From CAZDDB01 sp963843285 (lineage in GTDB: Bacteria; Acidobacteriota; HRBIN11; JAKEFK01): DNA of 64,000 nt. The DNA lies in the NCBI GenBank assembly GCA_963843285.1, contig CAWJJO010000018.1, forward strand, positions 183,610 to 247,609, read 5' to 3'. Shown piece by piece: positions 17,100-25,088 of the stretch. The position numbers and the translations under genes are program-made. Every line of letters begins with the position of its first letter. Positions within the stretch are counted from its first letter, which is position 1. The notes beneath the pieces were generated by a model. It made no database searches and was not told the origin of the DNA. It saw only the letters and a list, made by a program, of their open reading frames with translations.

Positions 17100-18275
17100 T
17101 TACGCTGCTTTCTTTTCCGGATATCGGAAGTACTCGATCGCCTTCTGCAGCAAGCGGTCCGAATCATCGTCCGGCTCGATCGCCTTCACATCTTCTTTGT
17201 ATGGAATCGTCGGCTCGATGCCGTTTATCAGAATTGTCCGCCCTTTGGGCGTAAGATATTTCTGAGTAGTCAGCACAAGCCAGTTATCACCGGCCGGTAC
17301 AAGCTTCTGAATGCCGCCTCTACCATAGGTGCGAATTCCAAATACCTTTCCTGCGCCCGAGTCCTGGATCGCGCCTGCGATGATTTCCGCCCCGCCCGCC
17401 GTAGTGAAATCGGTAAGCACCAGTAATTTCCCTTTATAGGAAATTTTTTCGTCTCCCACGATCGTTTGCGCAACTCCATCTCGATTGGCGATCTGAACAA
17501 TCGGAGTAGCTCCGATAAAAAGATCAGCAACTCTTGCCGCCAGGTCTGGATCTTCTTCCGTACAACCGCGAACATCCAGGATTAGACTCTGGATTCCCTG
17601 ACCATTGTATTGTTCCAGCTTCCTGGCGGTTTCCACTTCCACGCCCGGCAAGAGATGATGAATCGCAATATATCCGATGTTTTGTTGCGCGACATAATTT
17701 TCCGTATACGGCTTTCTTGTCAGCTTTCGCGTCAGAACAAAGTCTACTGGCTTCTCCATTGCGCTTCGGAAAATCGAAATCTTTACTTGTGTTCCAGGAT
17801 CTCCTTTCAAGAGGCGGTCGATGTGGTATAACGGCATGGACTGGACATATTCACCATCAATGCTCCGGATGAAATCTCCAGGCTTGATCTTGTTTTCTCC
17901 TGCGGAGGAGCCCTTTTCCACCGCAACGACAAGCACCATACCCAAACGTCGCGATAGAGTAAGGCCGACTCCCGCCTTGGATTTTGCTTCTTCCAATTCC
18001 TTCTTAAATACGTCGAGATCTTTTCCCGGGATCAGGGAAGCATCCGGATCCACGTTTTCAACCATTCCCCGCAAGGCTGAATCCATAACTTTGTGAAAGT
18101 CCACGCTTTCCACATAGTTTGCATCTACGAGATGGACCACATTGCTGAAAATGGTGAGATATGCGTAGCTGTTGTCCTTTGGCGCAGTACGTGCGAGCAG
18201 AGCGCCAATGGATAGGAATAAAACCAGACATCCGGAAAAGCCAATCAAAATTGCGCGTTTATTCAAGGCAAACAC
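17100..18275 (-). CDS. S41/CtpA-like protein lacking catalytic residues (pseudoprotease)
   Basis: The 391-residue protein has an N-terminal membrane anchor or signal (residues 8-28), a PDZ domain (about 95-180, AGVGLTLSRRLGMVLVV and IKPGDFIRSIDGE) and an S41 core. The catalytic regions do not match active enzymes. The family loop SASASEI is TTAGGAEI here, so the nucleophilic Ser is Gly. The lysine of TFGKGSVQ is Arg in TYGRGGIQ. The strand motif LDLRNNPGG is LDVRGCTEE. The fold looks intact (GIEPTIPY near the end), which argues for a preserved non-proteolytic role such as peptide binding or scaffolding. The start is GTG and uncertain. Confidence 0.8.
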   Translation of the reverse strand: MFALNKRAILIGFSGCLVLFLSIGALLARTAPKDNSYAYLTIFSNVVHLVDANYVESVDFHKVMDSALRGMVENVDPDASLIPGKDLDVFKKELEEAKSKAGVGLTLSRRLGMVLVVAVEKGSSAGENKIKPGDFIRSIDGEYVQSMPLYHIDRLLKGDPGTQVKISIFRSAMEKPVDFVLTRKLTRKPYTENYVAQQNIGYIAIHHLLPGVEVETARKLEQYNGQGIQSLILDVRGCTEEDPDLAARVADLFIGATPIVQIANRDGVAQTIVGDEKISYKGKLLVLTDFTTAGGAEIIAGAIQDSGAGKVFGIRTYGRGGIQKLVPAGDNWLVLTTQKYLTPKGRTILINGIEPTIPYKEDVKAIEPDDDSDRLLQKAIEYFRYPEKKAA

Positions 18276-18608
18276 CGTCAGAAGATCGTTTCTCTCACTG
18301 GATTATAGGTTTACACCTGAGGGCTGTCAATAAAAACTAACCCCGTCGCCCGCGCCTCTGACGGGCTCTTGAGCTCGACCCGTATTGTCAATTCGGTTTG
18401 CAGGGAGTCTGGAATGTTTCAATGTAAAACTTTGGACTTTCTTTCATCGTAATCTCTCGTGAAGAGATCATCGCTGAATGAATGCCAAAAGTGCACCGGC
18501 AAGCTGGAGAGAGAACAAGTGGCTTGCCATAGCTGAGCTTGCAATTGTCGTGTCGATTTTTGTCGCTGACTGGTTGCACTTGGGAAAATATCCCGGATTG
18601 CACTGAAC
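18276..18608. other. Non-coding gap of 333 bases
   Basis: I see no convincing gene. Short minus-strand frames enter this gap from the neighbouring glycosyltransferase gene but show no domain, ribosome-binding site or bias. The only structure noticed is a weak hairpin with arms CCCGTC (18342-18347) and GACGGG (18360-18365). The promoter of the S41-like gene should lie near 18280-18330, where TAGGTTTACACC...CAATAAAA is AT-rich. The gap may hold the decayed 5' part of a lost gene. Confidence 0.4.
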
Positions 18609-20060
18609 TCAATCTCGAGGGTTCCGCAAAGACATTTTTCCATTGGGTCCCCAGTACGTAGATGTTCGCCACACCTGCAAAGCATCTGGCGGTGGGCGTC
18701 CGAAAGGTTGATGTACAAGATCATATGATCTCGGCGCAAACGGAGTATCGGGGCGTCGCCAATAGAAGTTGACTCTCAGGAGCCAGCCGGAAATGCCTTC
18801 TTGTTGAAATCGTTTGCGGATCAGGTTGGAAATCAAATCTCTGCTACTGAAGTTGTTGATAAGATAACGTTCCGAGTAATAAGAAAGAGTTCCAATCTCA
18901 CCAACCAGTTTGAAGGTGATCGATGATTCGGTGTGATTCCGAAGCCACAGACCGATCTCCCGGTATTGCGCGGTGGTTGCCCAGTTTGTGTGGATCGGAG
19001 CTTCCCGAAAGGGAAATCCGCCCTGGTGAATCAGGAGCGCTAGACCGATGGCAGGAATGGCTGCGGTCCAATATAGGTTCCGCCGACGGATCACACAGGC
19101 TATTCCCACGGATCCAATTAACACGCACGCGATCATCTGGTGCACGTAGTACCAGTGATATGGAGGTACGCCTAAAATCGAATAGGCCGAAAAATGTAAA
19201 AGCCCATAAGCTCCGGTCAGCAAAAGAAACTTTCGAAGCTGATGATTTGAGCTTCGAAGTGCAAAGAGTCCGAATGGGAGCAACGCAAAAGAGGAAATGG
19301 TGGCAATCGGGAAAGCCGGGATGTAATAGAAGCCAAGCCCCCTTGTGTAGTTGATTCCCTTTTCCCAGGCGCCCTGACTCATCTTCAGGAACAGTGTGTC
19401 CGGGAAGAATGATCCAAGATGAATCCAGGAAAAGAGATGCCACGGAAGAAGAACGAGAACATAACACAGAGCGCATCGCATTCTTATCTTCCATTCTCCG
19501 CGAACAGCGGGAACAAGGATTAGAAAAAGAAGGAAGCCGTCTGCGCGTGTGAGAGTTAACAATCCCAGGGTGACCGACAGCAGCAACCATCGCTCATGCA
19601 GAAACAGACAATAGCAGGAAAGAAGAAATAGAAGATAAAGAACGGATTCAAGTCCCAGAGTGGAAAGCAAAAGTGGATTGGTTGCAAAAGCAATCCATGC
19701 AATCAAAGCAAAATACGAGTTGTCGAAAAGTTTCTTTGAGATCGAGCGCAAGACGACGAAGATCAGAAGAAACTCAAACGAGGTCAGCAAAATGGATGCA
19801 TCCAGGATCGAGCGGGTGAAGACGCCGAATAGCGCCATCAGGATCACGTTTAGCGGGGACGTCGCCGTGTTCGTGATGTGATCGGGAAAGAATCCCCAGT
19901 TTCCATACTTTAGAAGCGTATCGGCATATTTTAGCTGAATAAACGCATCATCCGTGTAAGCGTCTGAATAGGACAGTAGGTACGAAAAGATGCCCGCAAG
20001 GGCGCAGCAGAAAAGGAAGAAGGGGAGCGCTTGTTTTTTGAGGAAGATGACTCTCTCCAT
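18609..20060 (-). CDS. Integral membrane glycosyltransferase-like protein (GT-C fold)
   Basis: The 483-residue product has about ten or more hydrophobic segments and a soluble C-terminal part. After the first membrane segment a loop carries DAYTDDAFIQLKYADTLL, with the adjacent acidic residues typical of GT-C enzymes that use polyprenyl-phosphate sugars. I chose the ATG at 20060 (MERVIFLKKQ). Starting at 20093 would collide with the divergent neighbour. It probably adds sugars to lipids, glycans or proteins outside the cytoplasmic membrane; the acceptor is unknown. The divergent gene encodes another GT-C protein, so the two may act in one pathway. Confidence 0.7.
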   Translation of the reverse strand: MERVIFLKKQALPFFLFCCALAGIFSYLLSYSDAYTDDAFIQLKYADTLLKYGNWGFFPDHITNTATSPLNVILMALFGVFTRSILDASILLTSFEFLLIFVVLRSISKKLFDNSYFALIAWIAFATNPLLLSTLGLESVLYLLFLLSCYCLFLHERWLLLSVTLGLLTLTRADGFLLFLILVPAVRGEWKIRMRCALCYVLVLLPWHLFSWIHLGSFFPDTLFLKMSQGAWEKGINYTRGLGFYYIPAFPIATISSFALLPFGLFALRSSNHQLRKFLLLTGAYGLLHFSAYSILGVPPYHWYYVHQMIACVLIGSVGIACVIRRRNLYWTAAIPAIGLALLIHQGGFPFREAPIHTNWATTAQYREIGLWLRNHTESSITFKLVGEIGTLSYYSERYLINNFSSRDLISNLIRKRFQQEGISGWLLRVNFYWRRPDTPFAPRSYDLVHQPFGRPPPDALQVWRTSTYWGPNGKMSLRNPRD

Positions 20061-20092
20061 TGCCACAGCAAAGCATCTTATAATAATGGCCA

Positions 20093-21790
20093 ATGAACCG
20101 CACCTGGATTCTCGCGACTGGCGTCAAGCGGAGCGTGCTTGTGGTTTTGATTCTTCTGGTTCTCGCCGGTGCGATACTTCGGATTTGCGAAGTGCCGGTA
20201 AGATCGATGAGTCATCCCGAAATCTATGTTCCCCGGATCGACCTTCCGCCGGACATTTCCCGCCCGCCTCCGCGCCACACCCTGGCGGAAGTTTGGACTT
20301 TTCATTTCTACACGGAAGTTCACCCGCCGGGATATTTTCTTTTCATGTGGGTGTGGGTAAACGTATTCGGGACGGGCGTCTGGAGTTTGCGTCTGCCATC
20401 CGTCCTATTTGGAGTTGCCTCCATCATTTTTCTTTTTCTGATCGTATCGCGTGTGTACGGTACGACCGCGGGACTACTGGCCGCGGGGATGTTGACGTTC
20501 AATGGTCATCACATCTACTGGAGTCAGATGGCGCGGATGTATTCCATGGTTTGCCTTCTGGGATTGGTTTCGGTCTGGATGTTGCTCGATCTGGGGTCTC
20601 GTTCTACCAGAAGCGTGTTTCGTGAAACCCTTTACGGAGTCGTTTGCTGGTTTGGTGTTTTTACGGAGATCATGTTCTGGCCGTTGCTCGCGGCCCAGAT
20701 TGTCTGGACCATCTTGCGGACAGAATCTGCTAAACCTTTGCCGCGGATGATTGTCGTTCAGTTACTGATCGTGATTCTGGGCGCACCCCTGTGCGCACAC
20801 GCAGTTCAAGTCGCGCACGAATCATTTCTGGAAGGCCCATCAATTTCGTTTCTGGTGCAGTTTATTTCGTTCGGCTTCTTGTATCTCCCCGACACCTGGT
20901 CGATTCCTGCAAGGGGAATTCCGTTTGCGCTATACGTTGGAGTCGCTTTGATTGCCGTTGCTCTTCTATGGCTTTCGCTAAAGACGCGTCCTGCCGGCGT
21001 CGCCTTTGTTGGTGGTTCGAGTTCAAGCTGGAGACAGCTTCTTCCTTCGGCCATTGGCTCCATACTCTTGATTTGTTTCCTTGCCTCTCTTGCGCATCGC
21101 CGGCGGCAAATGATGTTAATGACCGCACTCATTCCGATCCTCTGCTTGATTGCGCCATCGGTAATTCGCCGGTCACTCGCTGTCGTTCGCAAATTACAGA
21201 CATCCGCCAAATGGATGATGCGTTTTCCGGGAGGATCATCTCCGTTCATTGCTCTTGCTTTTCTTCCTGTTTTTCTCACGCTGTTGATTTCGATTTTCGT
21301 ACCTCTAATGGAGAGACGGACTTTCTTGATTTACGTCCCTTATATACTCGCTCTTCTTTCAGCGGGCGCCGTTAGCTTATTTCGAAGCTCCGTGTGGATG
21401 GCCGCTATCATTGCGGTTCTGATTGCAATTCATGCGGGCAGTGTTGCGTTCTTTCACTTTTTCCCTTCTGATACCAGAAACTACAAGGGTCTTGCACTCC
21501 AAATTTTGCCGGAGCTGCGAGAGGATGATCTTCTATTTGTCTACCGTAAGAACTGGGTGACCACGCCCATCTTCTACTACATCGATTGGAAGAAAAATCA
21601 CTTTGTGGCAGATGGCTATTTGGCGGCTGTGAGAAGGACTGAGGCAAAACGAGCCTGGGTACTCCTGTTGGGTCCGCAGGGCGAGACTGTACCGATGAGG
21701 TCGGCGCTCAAGGGTTTTCGTTTGCAAAGAGAGTTCTCCGCATTAAGGGCGCGTGCGCTGTTGTATGTACGCGCCCCGGCAACGCAATGA
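20093..21790 (+). CDS. Membrane glycosyltransferase, GT39/ArnT (PMT_2)-like
   Basis: The 565-residue protein has around twelve hydrophobic segments. The first extracytoplasmic loop holds SMSHPEIYVPRID and FYTEVHPPGYF, matching the acidic and HPP(G/L)YF motifs of dolichyl/polyprenyl-phosphate-sugar transferases of the PMT/ArnT type. A C-terminal soluble domain follows after about residue 450. It likely transfers a sugar from an undecaprenyl carrier to an unknown acceptor. It is divergently arranged with a second GT-C gene, with only 32 bases between start codons, so they may share regulation. Confidence 0.8.
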   Translation: MNRTWILATGVKRSVLVVLILLVLAGAILRICEVPVRSMSHPEIYVPRIDLPPDISRPPPRHTLAEVWTFHFYTEVHPPGYFLFMWVWVNVFGTGVWSLRLPSVLFGVASIIFLFLIVSRVYGTTAGLLAAGMLTFNGHHIYWSQMARMYSMVCLLGLVSVWMLLDLGSRSTRSVFRETLYGVVCWFGVFTEIMFWPLLAAQIVWTILRTESAKPLPRMIVVQLLIVILGAPLCAHAVQVAHESFLEGPSISFLVQFISFGFLYLPDTWSIPARGIPFALYVGVALIAVALLWLSLKTRPAGVAFVGGSSSSWRQLLPSAIGSILLICFLASLAHRRRQMMLMTALIPILCLIAPSVIRRSLAVVRKLQTSAKWMMRFPGGSSPFIALAFLPVFLTLLISIFVPLMERRTFLIYVPYILALLSAGAVSLFRSSVWMAAIIAVLIAIHAGSVAFFHFFPSDTRNYKGLALQILPELREDDLLFVYRKNWVTTPIFYYIDWKKNHFVADGYLAAVRRTEAKRAWVLLLGPQGETVPMRSALKGFRLQREFSALRARALLYVRAPATQ

Positions 21791-21814
21791 GGAGGATTCG
21801 CCCCTTCTTTCCTG

Positions 21815-21894
21815 ATTTTGGAGCCTGCGGGCCTCCGTGCCCGCAGGAAGTGGATGATTTACTTTCGCGGGCAGGGACGCCCGCGACTCCAAAA
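21815..21894. repeat. GC-rich inverted repeat flanked by TTTTGGAG/CTCCAAAA
   Basis: The outer arms TTTTGGAG (21816-21823) and CTCCAAAA (21887-21894) are perfect complements. Inside are two palindromes, CCTGCGGGCCTCCGTGCCCGCAGG in part and CGCGGGCAGGGACGCCCGCG. The element at 53018 in the secretion locus has the same design and near-identical core text, so this is a mobile or amplified repeat family. It could also serve as terminator of the upstream glycosyltransferase gene. Confidence 0.75.
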
Positions 21895-21999
21895 AAAAAG
21901 GCAGGGACGCGCATCCCAAAGGGCAAGGTTCCGAAACTTGTAATCATGAGGCTGGTATGGGATAATTTCACCCTTATTTTATTGTAAATTAAGGGATTT

Positions 22000-23286
22000 A
22001 TGCGAGTTCTTGTCATCGGCTATGGAGGGCGCGAGCATGCGCTCGTTTGGAAGTTGCGGCAATCGCCATCGGTAACCGAGATTTTTTGTGCGCCGGGGAA
22101 TCCCGGAATTGCGGAGCTAGCTGATTGTGTGCCTATCGACGCGCCAAACACTGTTGAACTTGCCGATTTTGCGTTGAATGTGAATATCAATCTTACAATC
22201 GTGGGGCCGGAGATTGCACTGGATCTCGGGATTGTGGATGAATTCAATAAGCGCAATCTGCCGATTTTTGGCCCCACGAAAATTGCTGCTGAAATTGAAA
22301 GCAGCAAAGTCTTCGCAAAGGAATTTATGCAGAAACACAAGATCCCGACGGCGCGATTCGAAATTGCAAGCAGTTCGGGTGAAGCGGAGCGCATCCTCCG
22401 TAAAGAAACATTCAACTATCCAGTTGTTCTCAAGGCGGATGGCCTGGCCGCGGGAAAGGGCGTTGCCATTTGCAAGAATTGGAAGGAAGTGGAGCGAGCT
22501 ATTGAAGTCATGATGCGGGAAAGAAAATTTGGGATCGCCGGCGACAGGATCGTAATCGAAGAATTTCTGGATGGGCCGGAGATATCGTTTCAGGTCATTT
22601 CGGACGGCAAACGCGTATTGCCGCTTGCCACCAGTCAGGATCATAAGCGCTTGCTGGATGGAGACGAAGGGCCAAACACCGGGGGCATGGGCGCATATTC
22701 TCCCGTACTATTTGTAAACATAGAAATGCATCAACAGATCATGAGTGAAATCATTCTTCCGACTGTATCGGCGATGGCAGATGAAGGTCGTCCATATGTA
22801 GGCGCACTGTATCCCGGTTTGATTCTCACTTCGGAAGGCCCGAAAGTGTTGGAGTTTAATTCTCGTTTTGGCGATCCGGAGACTCAGGCCCTCCTTCCGC
22901 GTATGGATTGCGATCTGGCGGAGGTTCTGATGGCGGCGGTCCAGGGACGGCTCGATGAAGTCCATGTCGATTGGAAAAAGGAAGCGTCTATTTGCGTTGT
23001 TCTGTGTTCCAAAGGATATCCCCAGAACGTCCAGGCAGGGCAGGAAATTCATGGGCTGGAAGAATTGAAACAAATGGACAATGTGACTGTATTCCACGCC
23101 GGAACGAAAAATGTGGAAGGGAAGATCTATGCCAACGGCGGACGAGTCCTGGGAGTTACTGCTACACATCCCCATCTTTCGGAGGCATTTGACGCTGTTT
23201 ACAAAGCGGTTTCCCAAATTCAATTTGACGGGATGCACTACCGGAAGGATATTGCAAAGAAAGCACTGGACCAATTCAAACATTAA
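22000..23286 (+). CDS. purD: Phosphoribosylamine-glycine ligase
   Basis: PurD makes GAR from phosphoribosylamine, glycine and ATP in purine synthesis. The 428-residue length is standard. It starts MRVLVIGYGGREHALVWKL and carries the ATP-grasp elements VVLKADGLAAGKGV (near 143) and EFLDGPEISFQV. The GARS signature RFGDPETQ follows at residues 289-296. purE follows after 24 bases, so this is part of a purine operon, although purK is not adjacent. Confidence 0.97.
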   Translation: MRVLVIGYGGREHALVWKLRQSPSVTEIFCAPGNPGIAELADCVPIDAPNTVELADFALNVNINLTIVGPEIALDLGIVDEFNKRNLPIFGPTKIAAEIESSKVFAKEFMQKHKIPTARFEIASSSGEAERILRKETFNYPVVLKADGLAAGKGVAICKNWKEVERAIEVMMRERKFGIAGDRIVIEEFLDGPEISFQVISDGKRVLPLATSQDHKRLLDGDEGPNTGGMGAYSPVLFVNIEMHQQIMSEIILPTVSAMADEGRPYVGALYPGLILTSEGPKVLEFNSRFGDPETQALLPRMDCDLAEVLMAAVQGRLDEVHVDWKKEASICVVLCSKGYPQNVQAGQEIHGLEELKQMDNVTVFHAGTKNVEGKIYANGGRVLGVTATHPHLSEAFDAVYKAVSQIQFDGMHYRKDIAKKALDQFKH

Positions 23287-23310
23287 CCACTCAATTTTTA
23301 CTGGCCGGCG

Positions 23311-23802
23311 ATGATTCAAGTTTCAATCTTTATGGGTAGCAAATCGGATTTGGAGAAGCTTGCCGATTGTGTTTCGCTTCTCAACGAATTCGGGATTTCG
23401 AACGAAGTGCACGTGTGTTCTGCGCACCGCTCTCCCGAATATCTGATGCGGACGTTGCGTCGTTTGGAACAGCAAGGATTGCAGGTTGTGATCGCAGCTG
23501 CCGGCGGGGCTGCGCATCTGGCGGGAGTTTGCGCTGCGCATACAACGCTTCCTGTGATCGGCATTCCCGTGGACATTCCGCCGCTAAACGGACTCGATTC
23601 ATTGTTGTCCACTGTCCAGATGCCGGGCGGTATTCCTGTTGCGACTGTGAGTATTGGAAAGGCGGGCGCAAAGAATGCAGCGCTTCTGGCAACTGCGATT
23701 CTTGCGTTGCAAGATTCTGCACTTCGGGAAAAGCTTTCACAGTACCGCTCAAAGATGGCTGCAGAAATAGAAAAACAGGACCGGGAACTGAACTCGAAAT
23801 GA
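23311..23802 (+). CDS. purE: N5-carboxyaminoimidazole ribonucleotide mutase, class I
   Basis: PurE converts N5-CAIR to CAIR. The 163-residue protein has the phosphate-binding start VSIFMGSKSDLEKL, the active-site histidine in VCSAHRSPE (around residue 40) and AAAGGAAHLAGVCAAHT. These fit the class I, mutase-type enzyme that normally works with PurK; no purK gene is in the window. The ATGA overlap with mtaB downstream implies co-translation. Confidence 0.95.
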   Translation: MIQVSIFMGSKSDLEKLADCVSLLNEFGISNEVHVCSAHRSPEYLMRTLRRLEQQGLQVVIAAAGGAAHLAGVCAAHTTLPVIGIPVDIPPLNGLDSLLSTVQMPGGIPVATVSIGKAGAKNAALLATAILALQDSALREKLSQYRSKMAAEIEKQDRELNSK

Positions 23803-25088
23803 CCCCCACCTACCGTGTCCATTTCCTCGGTTGTAAAGCGAATCAGAGCGATGCGCTCAGCTATGCCGGCTTGCTCCACCGCGCGGGTTGGGCTGAAGCC
23901 CCGGACGGTATTCCTGCGTCTCTGGCGATCGTGCAGACCTGCGCTGTGACGATGTCGGCGGATGCACAGGGAAGACAGCTTGCCAGAAGGATCAAGAGAG
24001 AAAACTCACAAACGAAAGTCTTGCTGACCGGCTGTTCGGCTCAACACGCGGAGCGCGAGCTGCTCCAGATGCCTGAAGTCGACTACGTGATCGGAAATCT
24101 GCATCCTCGCAAGTTTGAAATGCTGTCAATCATTGCGGGAAAGATGATCGCGGAAACGTTCTCTGATTTCCCGATGCCTGCCGAAACACCGCGCACTCGG
24201 CCATATATCAAAATTCAGGATGGCTGTGACGCGCGATGTTCTTACTGCATCATCCCATCGGTGCGTGGTAGAAGCCGCAGCTTGCCGCCGGAAGAAGTTC
24301 TGAGACGGATCGAATTATACCGGGATCGGGGTTATCGCGAAATGATCCTGACAGGTATCAGTATGGGCGGTTATGGTAAAGACCTCAGCCCGAGAACGTC
24401 GCTCAGTCAGTTGATGAAACGAATCGACGCGCTGGAAGGACAATTCAAGATCCGCTTGAGCTCCCTGGAACCGGAGGAAATCGATGACGAGTTTGTTCAG
24501 GTATTCTCAGCAGGAGGGCGTTTTCAGCCGCATCTTCATCTACCCCTACAAAGCGCTTCGGACAAGGTATTGAAGCGAATGCGGAGGCAGTATCTGTTTC
24601 GCCGGTACGATTCCATCCTGAATCAAATTAATGCGCGAAAACCGGACGTCAGTTTCGGGACCGATATTCTTGTAGGGTTTCCCGATGAAGATCGTGACGC
24701 ATTCGAGGAGACGTGCAGGTATCTGGACAATGCACCATTTTCCTATGCTCATGTATTCCCGTTTTCTCCCCGTCCAGGGACTGCCGCCCGCAATTACAAA
24801 CCGGCCGCATCGCATCAGGAAATCACCGAAAGAGCGGCAAAGTTGCGCTGCCTGGCGAAAAAGAAGAATATTAGCTATCGTAAGAAATTCATTGGCCGCA
24901 ATCTCGATGCATTGTGGCTTCATGGCACCCGCGAAGCCCTGACCGGCAATTACATCCGGGTGCAACTGGACCCGTTCTACAGTTCCAACTTTGAATCTAT
25001 TCGAATTGATAGGGTAGAAGATAACCAGACACGGGGAACAGCGGTCCAGAAACGGCAAGGAGGTTTTTCGAATGCCCGTTTTTCTTAA
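23799..25088 (+). CDS. mtaB: tRNA threonylcarbamoyladenosine methylthiotransferase MtaB
   Basis: MtaB is a radical-SAM enzyme that converts t6A37 to ms2t6A37 in tRNA. The 429-residue product has an N-terminal MTTase domain with three cysteines (LGCKANQSD, QTCAVTMSA, TGCSAQ). The radical-SAM cluster motif CDARCSYC lies at residues 144-151 and a C-terminal TRAM-like domain follows. IIPSVRGRSRS after the cluster is typical of MtaB rather than MiaB. I chose the ATG at 23799, four bases inside purE. The frame stays open further upstream only as a shadow of purE. Confidence 0.93.
   Translation: MTPTYRVHFLGCKANQSDALSYAGLLHRAGWAEAPDGIPASLAIVQTCAVTMSADAQGRQLARRIKRENSQTKVLLTGCSAQHAERELLQMPEVDYVIGNLHPRKFEMLSIIAGKMIAETFSDFPMPAETPRTRPYIKIQDGCDARCSYCIIPSVRGRSRSLPPEEVLRRIELYRDRGYREMILTGISMGGYGKDLSPRTSLSQLMKRIDALEGQFKIRLSSLEPEEIDDEFVQVFSAGGRFQPHLHLPLQSASDKVLKRMRRQYLFRRYDSILNQINARKPDVSFGTDILVGFPDEDRDAFEETCRYLDNAPFSYAHVFPFSPRPGTAARNYKPAASHQEITERAAKLRCLAKKKNISYRKKFIGRNLDALWLHGTREALTGNYIRVQLDPFYSSNFESIRIDRVEDNQTRGTAVQKRQGGFSNARFS

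Noticed and set aside
18388..18739. Short minus-strand frames of 94 and 106 codons downstream of the glycosyltransferase gene
   Set aside because: They overlap the end of that gene, overlap each other and show neither domain nor ribosome-binding site.
23367..23798. Extension of the mtaB frame 144 codons upstream
   Set aside because: The added residues overlie purE in another frame and look random. MtaB proteins start at MTPTYRVHFLG-like text.
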